This document shows, in pieces, positions 47,066 through 58,648 of a DNA stretch of 64,000 nt. The position numbers and the translations under genes were made by a program. The notes under the pieces are model-generated. The model saw only the letters and a list, made by a program, of their open reading frames with translations, made no database searches and was not told the origin of the DNA. The DNA comes from Voacanga thouarsii. Lineage: Eukaryota; Streptophyta; Magnoliopsida; Gentianales; Apocynaceae. Positions within the stretch are counted from its first letter, which is position 1, and the number at the start of each line of letters is the position of its first letter. The DNA lies in assembly GCA_026120185.1 (NCBI GenBank), contig JANUWF010002419.1, positions 4,237,501 through 4,301,500 on the forward strand. Direction: 5' to 3'.

Positions 47066-47650
47066 TATTGAATCATGTGAGGTTATCTATTTTTAAGGAA
47101 AAATAAAAATAATCTAAATTTAAATAGAATATTAATTAATTAAGTAATTAATTTAATTAACGAATAAAATATACATGTATTTAATATTAATACATTAATT
47201 CGTGTGATTTTTTGATATTTCATATGAGAATTCAAATGAAAGTTAGCTTTTATTTATTTTTTTTTTAGGAAAGATGAATATATATAAGATGAGTTGCAGA
47301 AAGCTCTTATTGCAACAGGTGGTAGCTTCCAGAGTTGACATTGTGACAACGTTGAATTTAGATGAAAGTTATATTTTTAAAGGAAAAATGAAGGTTATTT
47401 GATTTCATTTAGAAATTTTAAAATTAACTAATAATATATACATGTATTTAATATTAATATATTGAATCGGATAATTCTTTGAGATTTCATTTGAGAATTC
47501 AAATTAAGGTTAGTTTTTATTTTTTATTTCTTTGAAAAAAATGAAGGTTATATGAATTCATTTAGTATTTTAATTAATTAAATTAACTAATAAGATATAC
47601 ATATATTTAATATTATTATATTAAATCTTAACAATGGGTGCAAGTATCAA
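45170..47650. repeat. Diverged tandem repeat, unit about 410-430 bp
   Basis: Each unit carries, in order, a TGACACGTGxTAGCxTCCTGAGGTGACACG-like header, ttgaatttaaatgaaagttat, attaattaattaagtaattaatttaatt, agatatacatgtatttaatattaatatattgaat and gagatttcat. Headers lie near 45175, 45590, 46468, 46900 and 47306. The array is interrupted by a hAT-like MITE at 45719-46394. There are no open frames of interest. Confidence 0.8.
45719..46394. mobile_element. hAT-like MITE inside the tandem repeat
   Basis: The left end tatgggatagcaacaaggcgggg and the reverse complement of the right end, tagggataacaattt, are imperfect inverted repeats of the TAGGGATGGCAA-GGGGCGGG type known from plant hAT families. 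Both ends are GC-rich and the middle is (TA)-rich. It splits a repeat header (agcatcctaag / tctgatgtgacac), leaving a poor remnant of a target duplication. Confidence 0.65.
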
Positions 47651-48204
47651 ACTAGTTTATAATAGGATTTCAATACATATCTTAATAACAAGAAACTACT
47701 ATTATTGAAGGTACTTAAGCAATTAAGTACTTAATAGATAATAGCATGGGTTATCAATGCACTTAATTAAATAAATAATTAATTAATTAATTTTAAGCGT
47801 TTAAGTGATGGTCGGTTTGATAACTCAATTAATAAGTTTTTTTGATAATGCAAAATATTAAGTGCTCAATTTACTTAGTATGTTTGATAACAATTTTTTG
47901 TTATTATTTAATTAATTAATACGTTTTGAAATCTTCCTATAAATTTTAAATAAAATGAAAGTTATTTAAGTACAAAATTTGAATATATTGAATACTTATT
48001 TGATTGTTATTGTATTTTGAATTATAATAATATAATATAAAAATAAATTATAATTAATTCAATTTTTAAATTCTAATTTAATATTTTAATTTTTAAAATT
48101 TATTATTTAAAATTTAAACATTAATTTAATCAAATGAGGCCTCAGTTACCAAACAAACTCCTAAATTCCTAACCGAGTATAAGAAAAAGTATTTAATTAC
48201 TATA
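47651..48204. other. Intergenic AT-rich DNA
   Basis: No gene or recognisable repeat end. Confidence 0.5.
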
Positions 48205-48425
48205 TCCATTTCATAATATAAATTGTTTTACATTTGAAATTTTTTTTTCACAATATAAGTCGTTTTGCAAAATTTTATAAAAATTTTTCAGCTCTACTCT
48301 TTCGTACAATCTCTTTATTTTCACTAATTATGACTCAATTTTCTCTAATTACTAAAGTAGATAAAGACTTAATTAGAGATATTTTTAAAAGTTTAATTTT
48401 AAAATTGTTTAGAATTTATGAATCA
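48205..48425. repeat. Dispersed repeat, copy 2 (partner at 41838-42070)
   Basis: It starts catttcataatataaattg and runs parallel to copy 1 for about 220 bp. It is immediately followed by a Stowaway-like MITE. Confidence 0.6.
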
Positions 48426-48450
48426 TTAATTTTTGTGCTAAAATAATTTA

Positions 48451-48743
48451 CTCATTTCGTCCTAAAAATGATGTCAATCTAACAAATGTCACATAAATTA
48501 AGAAATTGCTAAAATTTATATAATTATAATAGAAAATGACTATTATTTTATTGAATAAAAGTAAGCTTTCATTAATTAAATTGAGAATACACACATATTT
48601 AATAGGTCAAATATTTATTGAGTAGTTGAAGGAGCGATAAATTAGGAATATACATAATAAATACATTCTTAAATTGTAAAATTGATAAATATTTTGATAC
48701 AATAAAAATAAAAATTTTTAATATCTTTTTAAGACGGAGGGAG
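48451..48743. mobile_element. Stowaway-like (Tc1/mariner) MITE with TA duplication
   Basis: The right end tttttaagacggagggag is flanked by TA (48744-48745), and the left end ctcatttcgtcctaaaaa is preceded by TA (48449-48450). The ends correspond to the CTCCCTCCGTCCTAAAAA terminal repeat typical of Stowaway MITEs; the left one has decayed. Length 293 bp. Confidence 0.8.
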
Positions 48744-48745
48744 TA

Positions 48746-50426
48746 TATTGTGAAATGAAGATAGCGAAGCATAACAAACATTTATTGTATTTCGTGCATT
48801 TTCATATGCAAGGGAACGGGTGATTTTTTGCAATTCCAACAGTGAATGCTTTTAAGGCCGTCTAACCAGTGTTGGAATTTATTCCTTTTTATAATAGAAA
48901 TAATATTCTTATTTTTAGTTATATTTATGCTTCATTAATTATATAGATTTTTCAACAATAATATGCCGACTTATTATTATTTTGGTTCAAATTCAATCCA
49001 ATCAGAATAGGTAATTCTTTCAAAATCGAATTTGGATCATACTTAAAGTTCGGTTTAATTTGATTAAACCTTTATTATTAAAAGATCTTAAGTTATAGTA
49101 CCTAATAAATTTTTATTTTTTTAGAAAGATGTGTAACAATTCTGCTCATAAGAAAATTACTAAAGGACTAGTTTGGATGCCCGTGCAATTTTAGATATTT
49201 TGTTTATTTTTATTTATGCGTTTATTTTGTAAATTTGATTTGGAAAAATTAGTTTAATTTTTATGAGAATTTTTATTATTTAAATGTAGTTGGTAATGTA
49301 TTTTGTAATTTTTAATTTAAAAATAATTAAACTATTGATTTAATTTGAACTTTTATATTATTAGAATTGACTAAATTTTGCATAAGAAACATTTGTTATG
49401 ATTTTTTTTTAAAAATTGAGAAATTTTTTTTTTATGAAATTTATATCTTATCAAGAGAAAGGCACTTCATGAAACACCCTTGATGGTAAGCAGTGTAAAA
49501 ACTAAACAAAATTCTAGAAAGACTATGATCTTTTCATATTCTTCTAGTTTGTTAACAAAGGGGATATACAGTGATGTGTGAATCTGAGAATCTTTGAACA
49601 AATTGAGAAACAAAAACGGCCATATGTTTCAAATTGCATGTCTTAAAAAGCCAGAAGGAGTAGAATGATATCTCAGCCATGATTACCGATATTGCTCAGT
49701 GGAAAATCTTCCTAACCACGTGCTAAGGAAGTGTAGAGAATACGACACTTACCACCTCACAAACACTAAATCCCAACTATGTCCAAACAATATTTGTCAT
49801 GTACCTAAGCCAACTGCACCAGTGATAAATAAAGGTTAAATAAATAATGTCATGGACAGACTGAACAATCTTCCAATTACACTTTCTAAATACTGAAAAT
49901 TCAGTATAAGAGACTTAATAACTAATCGCATTTGTTGAATAATAATGATATACTTCCACATCCCATATTGAACTACAATCCCAAAATGGATATGATAAGA
50001 ATGTTCCACATTGCAGGCAACCGTCTAGATCAAGGTCAATTTCCAAGGCAAAAATAGAAATGCCAATCTGAAGCAGCGATAAAAGCAAAGCAGTGTTCCA
50101 TATTACACCGATCACATGAAAACCAAGTAAGCATCAGCAGAAATTGGATTGTCAGCAGCAAAGATTATACTCAACCATCGATAAACTATTACACCACCTC
50201 CTTAGTCACTCACTGACCATTCACGAATCAAGGCAATTCTGATTCAAAGTATCATACTTTTGATTGGCCAGTTGATCTTCATATAGTTAAATAAATCAAG
50301 CACCACTTATTTCCTTCAAGAAGAGAGGAAGTCTTTCTCATACTCTAAGGGGAACGACTCTGCTTGACTTGCCAAAAAAGAGGGGAACAATAGGAAAAAA
50401 AAAATCATTTTCCTAATGAACACATA
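48746..50426. other. Intergenic DNA, downstream of minus-strand exons
   Basis: No gene recognised. Composition becomes less AT-rich from about 49.5 kb, which may reflect the 3' UTR of the minus-strand transcription unit that follows. Confidence 0.4.
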
Positions 50427-51112
50427 TTACTTCAATACTCGTTTCCTTTTCCAGTATCTTCTACATCTTTGTAGCGGAGCCATGAGGTATTGCATGTAGA
50501 CCTGCAAATCAACAACCTCGAAAGTCACCTTCCATAACCAATAAATTGCTAGATAAAAATGAGTAGTGTCACAATTGCTCAAACGGATTGGGACACACTA
50601 TCAGAAATATTTAAGCTAAAAAGAAAACTACGATCTTTCCACTCTCATTTCCATCATTCAACTTAAGCAATGATTTCATCACTGCCTATCAAAGATCGAA
50701 GTACCCCAAGTTCTAAAATAATAATAGGGGGAAAAAAAGGTTCATTCAACAATGGCTTCCAAAGGTAAAGTAAAAGAACAAATGGCTAACAGTGATGAGA
50801 GTAAGTGAACCCAAATCTCCTCCATTTAGACAGATAAGCCAAACACCTCAAAAAAAATAATCACAACAAAACAACCCTAATATGCAAAATTCAAGCAATA
50901 TCTAAATCAAACAACAAAAAACAATTTCTCAAAAATTCAAACCCTCTTCCAACACATGATTTGCAGACACCCTTTAAGCCCAAAACTCATAAACTAACAA
51001 CAACATATCTAAACATCAATCACTTGACTTTCGAATCAAATCAGAATTTAACCAAACAAAATAATAAAAATATCAAACAAATCTTTACCTTATTGTTGTT
51101 AACAAAAGCCAT
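50427..51112 (-). CDS. Possible 32-residue, two-exon small protein
   Basis: On the minus strand, exon 51112-51089 (MAFVNNNK, then donor AAG|GTAAAG) joins exon 50501-50427 (acceptor TTTGCAG) in frame to a stop. The second exon encodes 24 residues, beginning VYMQYLMAPLQRC and ending in a strongly basic RYWKRKRVLK. The splice signals are good, and local composition is gene-like. I do not recognise the family. It could also be the last part of a longer transcript that starts at 52690, or a relic. Low certainty. Confidence 0.35.
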
Positions 51113-51922
51113 TCATTTACGTTATAGCCACTGAAACATTGTCGTCGTGACATCAACCAGTGTCCTAATATGCAAATAGATGTCACCACAAAGCACAGAA
51201 GGAAGGAATGTAAGTGCTTCTGTCTACAACAACATTAAGTAACTGATAGAACATATCTCAAATAAAAAATTCAGACAATCAATCAAATGCAAATGCCAGA
51301 ATTCACATAGCCAAGCAAATAAATGCTAACACATAATCAAGAGGAAGCAAGAACAATTTCCCCTATTGATGGTTACTCATTGCGAGAGATATTTTGCAAG
51401 GCCCAAATTCTATCAAGATCCTGCCTCTTCAAAACTGCACAATAGAAAACCTTTCATGCCAAAAGACATTGTAATAAGTATAAATTAAATGCAAATGCCT
51501 CCTTTATGATAACATGGAATGAATAAAGATTTATCTTGGAAAATGAATTTATTTACTGTCTCAAAAATGTTTTTACAATAGTCCAATGCAGATTTAATAT
51601 ATCTAGCTATCATATTCAATAATTATTTAAAATTTTGTATTCTATTATTTTCTATTCATATCGAAGAAAACCGTTGAGTAATCTGATAGCTAGACACTTT
51701 TTAATCCCAAAACATTTTTGTATGCTTTAATTATCAGTTTTATTTGAGATATGTTCTCGAATCCCAATTAAATTGACACTTTTTAATCCAAAAAATCCTG
51801 AAACTAAGCTGATTTAAAGTAAAATGTCAGAATGGAATTCATTATCATACTTCATATATATCATGCATTTGATCACTCCAAGTGTATAGAAGCTCTATAA
51901 AGGAAACAAAAATCATGCATAC

Positions 51923-52120
51923 CACCAAATTCTTTGGACCGTCAGCCAACCATTGCCGATTGACAACTTCTTTCTTAGATATGAACCTGCATCAAAATAC
52001 AGCAACATCAAAATATTCAGCACCTAGGATGTATGAAAACACAGCTATAGTTTGCAGGAGATTCCAATATCAATAAAGTTACCTGTCCGAGGAGGAGACC
52101 AGAGTAAAATCATCAAAATG
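51923..52120 (-). pseudogene. Rab3GAP catalytic-subunit-like N-terminal fragment (two exons)
   Basis: Exon 52120-52083 (possibly starting further right) reads EHFDDFTLVSSSD. It is joined through an AG|G codon to exon 51986-51923, reading RFISKKEVVNRQWLADGPKNLV. This follows the conserved plant Rab3GAP1 signature (FDDFTLxSSWxRFIS.E.xxRQWLADGPKNL). Splice phases agree, but the usual Trp is Ser and no further Rab3GAP exons could be found downstream. It is therefore a gene fragment, perhaps used as part of the transcription unit that begins at 52690. Confidence 0.6.
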
Positions 52121-52263
52121 CTCAAGCAGCAACAATTGAACAATTAAAATGATTAAAATATTAATCTTCACTATTCCTTTAAACGAAGAAAAATGCCAGT
52201 TTCAATGAATCCAAAAACAATAGCATAAACAAAAGAAAAACAGGAAACTGAAGTTACTGTACC

Positions 52264-52690
52264 TGCTCATTCGAGTAATGAAATTGCATTTTCTCTTTAA
52301 CTCTGCAAAACAGAAGGAGAATTTGCTCTTCATTGCACAGAAACCGTATCGGCGTATCTTCAGATGCGTTATGTTTCAGCAGATTCATTTATTCACATTA
52401 GATGATATCTATGAAGCTTCATGCGAGAGAAGACGCAGGGCATTTGAACCTAAAAACTGATGGTGAATGCAGTAAAACAGGGAGCCATGGACGATAAAAA
52501 ACAGAGACAAAAAAAAAATTAAACGCGAGCCATAAAGGCCATGCAGAATCGTGAAGATCATACATTTGCGCTCCTTAACCCTTCTAGGTTGAGTAAGAGC
52601 GGATTGAACGACTGGAATCGCCTCGCTTTGCACAGTTGAAGGAGCTTCCGGTTGAACACCCGCTAGCCTTCGACTTCGTCTTGTTTGCAT
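52264..52690 (-). CDS. Two 5' exons of an unrecognised or chimeric gene
   Basis: The start ATG at 52690 opens MQTRRSRRLAGVQPEA, continuing to RRVKERK and a donor (CAAAT|GTATGA) near 52566. A second short exon follows at about 52302-52264 (acceptor TTTTGCAG, donor GAGCAG|GTACAG), reading KEKMQFHYSNEQ. The basic Arg-rich start resembles nuclear proteins of several families, but none can be named. The 52.24-52.31 kb segment is repeated at 54.53-54.60 kb. The minus-oriented LTR lies directly upstream, so its promoter may drive these exons. How they join to the Rab3GAP-like exons is not certain. Confidence 0.4.
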
Positions 52691-54503
52691 TAACGCTTAG
52701 CTCTCCAGCTCTCGGGGTATTCCCCAACCTAACCTCTAGTCGGTGAACACTATGGTGAAGAGGAAGGGTCTCAATTCTCCTTGGTTCGTTCGCTATTGAT
52801 TAGCAAAGAACAAGAGAAAAACAAGAAGAAGAAGGAGAGAGCTTTTGTGAGAGAGAGAGAGAGACTCACGCGAGAGTCTTTTCTTGAGAAGGAAAATAAT
52901 TAGAGTTTTTTTTTTCTTTCAAAGAGTTGTTTATATTTAGCCAAAATTAGGTCTCTCAATCTCTGATAAACATATCCCCGGGATTTCAAAATATCCGGAT
53001 GTTATCCTGAGAAACAGTTTAGCCTAACCTTAAACTCCTCTTAACCGTATCCGGAAAAACCCTAAGGTCCAAGCTATTGGGCAGTATAAATATTTATTAT
53101 TTTTCTTGGACCCAAAAGGCCCAAAATAATAAATATTAATTATTTATTTTCTGGGCTTACATAAGTAACCCAATAAATAATTAATGAGCCCAAATGAACC
53201 ATAATAATTAATCTCTAATTATTTATTTCTTGGGCCTACATAAATAACCCAATAAATAATTAAACATTAATTATTTCCCCTAGTTTAAGCTCAGGTTAAT
53301 TTCTTAATTATTCATACTGGACCTAGGCCCTGAATAATTAATTAACCAAATAAACTAGATAATTAATTTCTCTCAACTCCTATTTTATTTATTTATTTTA
53401 TTCCAATCCAATAATAAATTAGACTTCCTGAATAAAATAAAATAAAACAAAATAAAATAAAATCCTCTTCAACTGAGACCAAATCCTCAACCCAAAAATA
53501 GTTAGGACTTACGGGCTATCCCGAGGACCAAAAAGACACATCGCCTTGGTTGCTAAAATGACCAAAATACCCCTACTATATAAATAGCTGTATTTTGCAT
53601 TTTAAATATTTCCTAATATCACCATAAGGAAATATTGACCCCAAGGACAATGCTGCATTCGCAAAGTCTCCGACCTTCAGGTGAAATGACTAAAATACCC
53701 CTCCACACATCGCCGTACATTTAGAGAGGAAGAAGTGTACTAACACCCCTCTAAATGATATCTACCATCCTTAGGCTTCTAGTCCAATGATCCACGACTT
53801 CCTGGAGTGTTTCCGCTTTCTAAGGGAGCTACCCTAAAGCAAACATCCAAGTCATGTTTCCCAGGGCCCCGGCTAATTTAGACCATTCGGACAACCACAA
53901 GGGGCGATATAGTGCGTAAACTATCTTGTATAAGTCCTGTCTTAACTAACTAATCACACATACCCAACATGCAAGTATATTGGCCCTATGATAGAACCTC
54001 AACTACAACGAAATCAAAGTATATGCTTCCAGCCTTCGCTAGACCACCAACTCATACTCAAGTCGTAGAGTACTCGGTCCACGCCGTAGCGGTAGTAGTC
54101 TAGGTTTCTACCATATAGTACTTTGAGAAACCACTACTACGAGTCCCGTTCTACGTATTCGAAATACGCTTATGTCATGAAGTGAGTGGACTACCCACTG
54201 GCTAAAGGTAAGCCATTCCCCATTTGGAATTCATAACATAATAACCTAAACATGATGAGGTTCCCAGTCTCATCAATAGGTTAAGAACAAATGTTTATGT
54301 GTTAAATAATCCGTGATCCATACCTTACTGTGAAAGACCACCATTCACATGGATCACTTATTTAAACACAATGGGTCTGTTCCAAACGAAAATCGTGCAC
54401 AAACAAAAAGTAAATTCACAAACAATTTCCGAAAACAAATTCTTTTATTAAATAATTCGATTTTACATCAGAAACCTAGTCTAAGAGGGCATACAATCCA
54501 ACA
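52691..54503 (-). mobile_element. Solo-LTR-like element, minus orientation (partner at 18815-19964)
   Basis: The right end (54503) reads TGTTGGATTGTATGCC on the minus strand, a typical LTR start. The part 53317-54503 aligns with 18815-19964. A TATA-like box (tatataaatag on the plus strand, 53576-53586; CTATTTATATA on the minus strand) lies within it. Left of 53317 the sequence is AT-rich, then a CT-rich leader-like part on the minus strand at 52850-52870. The left edge of the LTR was not found; it is placed at the next start codon for convenience. Confidence 0.6.
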
Positions 54504-54529
54504 AAAACAACACCAGAAACATAATAAAA

Positions 54530-54600
54530 ACAGGAAACTAAAGTTACTGTACCTACTCAATTGGGTAACGAAACTAGGTTTTTTCTTTAGCATCAAATGA
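54530..54600 (-). repeat. Duplicate of the short exon at 52264-52302
   Basis: The match aaaacaggaaact.aagttactgtacct.ctca spans the exon-intron junction and includes the donor GTACAGTAACTT. The copy has a stop in place of the Glu-Gln end. It lies on the other side of the LTR, so the segment was duplicated before or during insertion of the LTR. Confidence 0.7.
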
Positions 54601-54929
54601 ATTCACTATAGTTCTTCCAGGACAAAGTATAACAGAGGAAGTAGAGCTTGAAAAATTGCCCAACTTCATTCTGTATGAACATTCACAAAAAGTTAGACAG
54701 TACAATAAAGTTACAGCATTATACTCTAGAAAAAGCTAGAACAAATGTTGGCTAAAGACAACCTTCACTATGAACAGAGAGGAGAGCATGAATTTGCAAA
54801 TAAGTTCAGAAATGTCATCCTATTACGCAGATTAGGTAGCAAGAAGTACATAGAGAGCCCCCAAAATGGTCATATTTTCCTTTCTAAATAGAAAGCAAAA
54901 TATGATGCAACACTGCATGAGTTTTCTGA

Positions 54930-55205
54930 TTAATTCTTCCAATATAGCCAACATCTCCAATCTTCATTTCCATCCACTTGGTCCAAAAACTTCGAGCTGC
55001 TTGATTGCCATGTGAGGAACATTTCCTTCCCTGAGACACAGAAAGAATACATCATGCACCACCACATATGAGCAAAAGACGGATGATGAAAGGGGGATAG
55101 AATGTAGCATAAACTCACACTATTGCCCAAAAGTTCATCGGAAGGTGACTCCTCATCCAAGTTCTTCAAGGAGGCATCCTGCTCTGGTAGGACAACAAGA
55201 GAAGT
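54930..55205 (-). pseudogene. Exon-like pieces of an unrecognised gene
   Basis: An acceptor CTTCAG at 55206 opens TSLVVLPEQDASLKNLDEES and runs to a donor-like GTGTGAGT near 55118. A second acceptor (TCTCAG) near 55030 starts the last piece. Three alternative frames are possible for it and I cannot decide which is right. No family was recognised. Several neighbouring fragments are from other genes, so this is probably part of the mosaic. Confidence 0.3.
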
Positions 55206-55759
55206 CTGAAGAAGCCCAATTACATCTGAGCATAAAACTGACCACTGAATGGTAAAAATGAAACATTTCACCTTTATGGTAAAAGGATTTCATGGTACAA
55301 TGATGTCAGTTACCTCACTTTTACAAAAGCTGGTAAACCAAAAAGGTTGCCCTCTTAATTTCTTTTGTTTCATTATCTATTAGAAGCTTATTTCAACATT
55401 TTCAGATATAAAAAGAATCTATCAAACACATTATAGGCATTAGAACTGTGCATGGAACAACGAAAAACTCTAGGTAAACAAATGTAAAACCAAATCACTA
55501 AATTAAAATATTCCATATGTGCATATCAGGCTCAGACTAACAAAAACTAATACCATTCTTATTTAGATGGAATTTCCAGCATTAATAATGGAGGTGGGTG
55601 TCAACGTAAATCATGAACTGGAGAATGGAAGCTTTACAAAATTCAGCAATCATTAAGTTCTTCGTAATCAATTTCGTCCCGCCACGAAATCCCAACTCAA
55701 AGAATATCATGAACATCGAAAACAATGAAAAACCACTAAAACATAGTTAAATTCTATAC

Positions 55760-56128
55760 CTTCTGCAGCAATTAGGGGCAGCTGACTAATGAGAAAATCG
55801 AGGCCAAATTCTCAATCTGGAAAGGGACCAAGATATTAAATTCCAAGATCATTATATTTACATTATTAAATAACCATTCTCTTTCCTTTTTGGTTATCAA
55901 TCGAAATGCTGTGATAGCCAATAAAATACCTATCGTGACTATAAAATGGTGAAATCTGCAGAAAAAGCCAAAGAAACAAAACTCTCACAAAAGGACACAC
56001 ATGGATAGAGTGGATACCTGTGCTTTTACTTCATCTGTCTCAATAAGCTTCTGCAGTTCCTTTATGAGAGTGCCAGTAGCTTCAAGATCATAGAAAGCCT
56101 TAACTGGAGCATCCAAAGCAGAGACACC
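55760..56128 (-). pseudogene. Exon-like pieces of an unrecognised gene
   Basis: Exon 56128-56018 (acceptor GAGCAG, donor CACAG|GTATCC) is 111 bp and in frame: it starts GVSALDAPVKAFYDLEATGT and ends LIETDEVKAQ. It could continue at 55816 (acceptor TTCCAG) with IENLASIFSLV, after which a stop appears. The composition is clearly coding, but I cannot name the protein. Confidence 0.4.
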
Positions 56129-56377
56129 CTGCTCCGGCAAGCATATCTAGGATCATCGGCTGCGAATAGCAGATCAATTTTAAGTAGGAAGATCAATTTC
56201 AAAAAGGAAACATTCCTTGACTAACAACACTACTCCTAACTCACTCAACGGACAACCAAAAGTCCCCAAAACCATACCGTCCAAGAAAAGAGAGGCTACT
56301 GATAACGAAGCAGAAACCTCGTCTAATATATATCCCACTAAAGAGTATTAGGACATTTATATTAAGTTGTAGCTTAC

Positions 56378-56590
56378 CAGTTTGTGATGATGGCAGATTT
56401 CATTACTGCAGGGGACCAATCAGGACGGATTGCCTTGAGAAGGGCCACAATTTCAGAGACATGCCGGGTTACCATTGATGTTCCTGAAAGTATGGTAAAG
56501 CCTTTTGTCCAATGATGCTAGTCGGACCTCTAGAGGAAAAGCGAGCCACTTTTGCAGATGTGAGTTTGCCCACCAGGGTTTCTCAAGGCT
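56378..56590 (-). pseudogene. Subtilase (SBT) fragment
   Basis: Plant subtilases are secreted serine proteases. A minus-strand piece near 56587-56513 reads ETLVGKLTSAKVARFSSRGP, and an exon at 56483-56378 reads [20 protein letters not shown], then [14 protein letters not shown]. These are the FSSRGP motif and the region around the catalytic Ser (GTSMxxPH in the family; here the Pro-His is RH). The roughly 50 residues that normally lie between them are missing. There are stops just upstream. It is a remnant with no chance of making a protease. Confidence 0.75.
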
Positions 56591-56812
56591 AAGATATCAC
56601 CAGAATTCTTTGCAACAATTACTTCGACACTACTTGCTGCTCTTACAACTGATGAGGCAATTGAAATTGCAAGTCTTCGTGGTGATGAGGTGAAGCAAGC
56701 ACTGCCATCCCGGCAACAAACTCTACAATCGAAGGATAGACCTTGACATACACTGAGAATTAACCATATCTCTAAAATTAAAGTCCATGTGTACAAATAC
56801 AACTTACTCTAG

Positions 56813-56923
56813 GCATTTGCTTTATCAGCAACAGAGGTTGGATCGATGATTAATTTGGGTCCTCATGGTTCTGTAGAGTTCTTTCATGATCCTTCAATGA
56901 AACCAATCAGTTCATTGCAATAG
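56813..56923 (+). pseudogene. Whirly transcription factor fragment (one exon)
   Basis: After an acceptor TCTAG the plus strand reads [20 protein letters not shown] and then VEFFHDPSM, the conserved centre of the Whirly single-stranded-DNA-binding domain found in plant organelle and nuclear proteins. A stop follows soon after. The rest of the gene is absent, so this is a captured exon. Confidence 0.8.
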
Positions 56924-56944
56924 ATGTTCGTTATTGGCAATTTA

Positions 56945-57279
56945 GAGAGGGCTATGATGGAGGTTTCTTACCCGATGCATCCCCTCCCGACGACACTCCA
57001 TACACCATAGAATTTGAAGCAGGCGATGGCGAAGAAAGCGATCAAAGCTTGGAGTCGGACACTGAGAACCGACACAGGGCCGATCTGGCTGCGAGTCTCC
57101 GGGTCTTCTCCGAATCAATGCTGAGATTGGTGCTGTCCAATCTCAATGTTTTTGAACTCACGGACTTCTCCAAAACAATTTCTGGGTTTCACGAATCCAT
57201 AGATGAAGTAAATTCAATTTTTACGAAATCCGAGTTCAAGAAGTACGGTGAAACATTGAAGAGCAGACGCGTCAAATAA
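56945..57279 (+). pseudogene. Open segment from an unrecognised gene (C-terminal part)
   Basis: An open plus-strand frame of about 110 codons reads through DDTPYTIEFEAGDGEESDQS and ends KSEFKKYGETLKSRRVK at a stop. It has a mixed, gene-like composition with an acidic start and helical, Leu/Phe-rich middle. No family was recognised. A further open stretch at 56577-56745 (SPEFFATITSTLLAALTTDE and on) may be another captured piece. Confidence 0.35.
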
Positions 57280-58640
57280 AGTTCAGCAATGAACCCCAAA
57301 AAATTGCAAGGAATACGAAGCATCTGTTATAAATATAGTATTAACTCTGAAGAAATAAAATCGAGAAACCCAAAATCCTATAAATAACCCATTTCATTCT
57401 TATAAAAAATCTTCTCTAAAGACAATAAGAATCAAACAAAACCTATGAACTAAACCCAAAACTATAAACCTAAGATCTATACCTAGTAAATAAACCTAAG
57501 GAAAAACCTAAAGCCATACTACAAAGAACTTCACAAATACTTCTCTGGCAAAACAACCAAGAAGTCAACATAAAATGTAGCTATTCACCTAATTATGCTG
57601 AGTTGTCAAACCCACAACAGTTTACCCCACAGTTTTACATATTATAAATTTTAAACAGACGCTTTATGCATTAGCCGACCCCAGTTATCGAGGCAATTTA
57701 CAACCAACGTTTGGGCAGACCAACAGATTCCCTATGAACGGCCAACATCAATATCCCCAATTGGGCCGCTTCGTAAAAATTATCGAAATATAATAAAATT
57801 ATTTATTTTATTACAACTTAATCTTATTTTTTAAATTCATTTAATTGCTAGTATTATTTTAATAATTTATTATTCTAATCACTATTTTATTGATAAGATT
57901 TATAACAAGTCTAGAGTATATAAAAATAGTAATTTTCGTATTAAAATGTTTGTTAAGATTACAAATGAAAATAATTATGCGGTTAAAATGATTAAAAATT
58001 TTCCAAAAAATTAATACAAAATACTAGTATATAATAATTTCGGAACCGATTAATCTAAATGTATATACTAAAGATGAAGAGGGGAGTGAGTTGTCACTTC
58101 ATATTATTTTAATAAGTTTTTATTTATTTTTTCATCTTAATTTTATTAATTTGATGGTTAAGATTTAATACAATTCTTAAATACTTATGATTAATATTTT
58201 AGATTTAATCAAGGATATAGTTCACGGTTAAGATTCGTTTGGTCGTCATGGGTAATTTAGACATTTCATAATATTTTTATTTATTTTAAATTATGAATAT
58301 TATAAATGTTATTAAGAATACACATATTATGAATAGAAAGAGACACGAAACGTGCATCCATTAATTTGAATGAGTATAATAAGTATGATAAAGTGCATCC
58401 ATTAATTTGAATGTTATCGTTTGCTTGATTTTATGTCAAATTATCTGTTGATTCTATACCGTAGTTGTTATTTCCTTGTTTACAGTCATGATTTATTTAT
58501 TAATTTATTTTATTATCTTTATTATTTTTCAACAGGCGCTTTCTCTTTTCGTTGTCTTGATTTGTGTGTGTGAAATGTTATTGTTCTTACTATGTGCTTT
58601 CAACCATTTGTTGGAATGTTATAGTTACTTAAGTCTTTTG
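57280..58640. other. Intergenic AT-rich DNA
   Basis: No gene. Composition drops to very AT-rich after 57770, which may mark the edge of the gene-fragment mosaic. Confidence 0.5.
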
Positions 58641-58648
58641 TCTGATTA

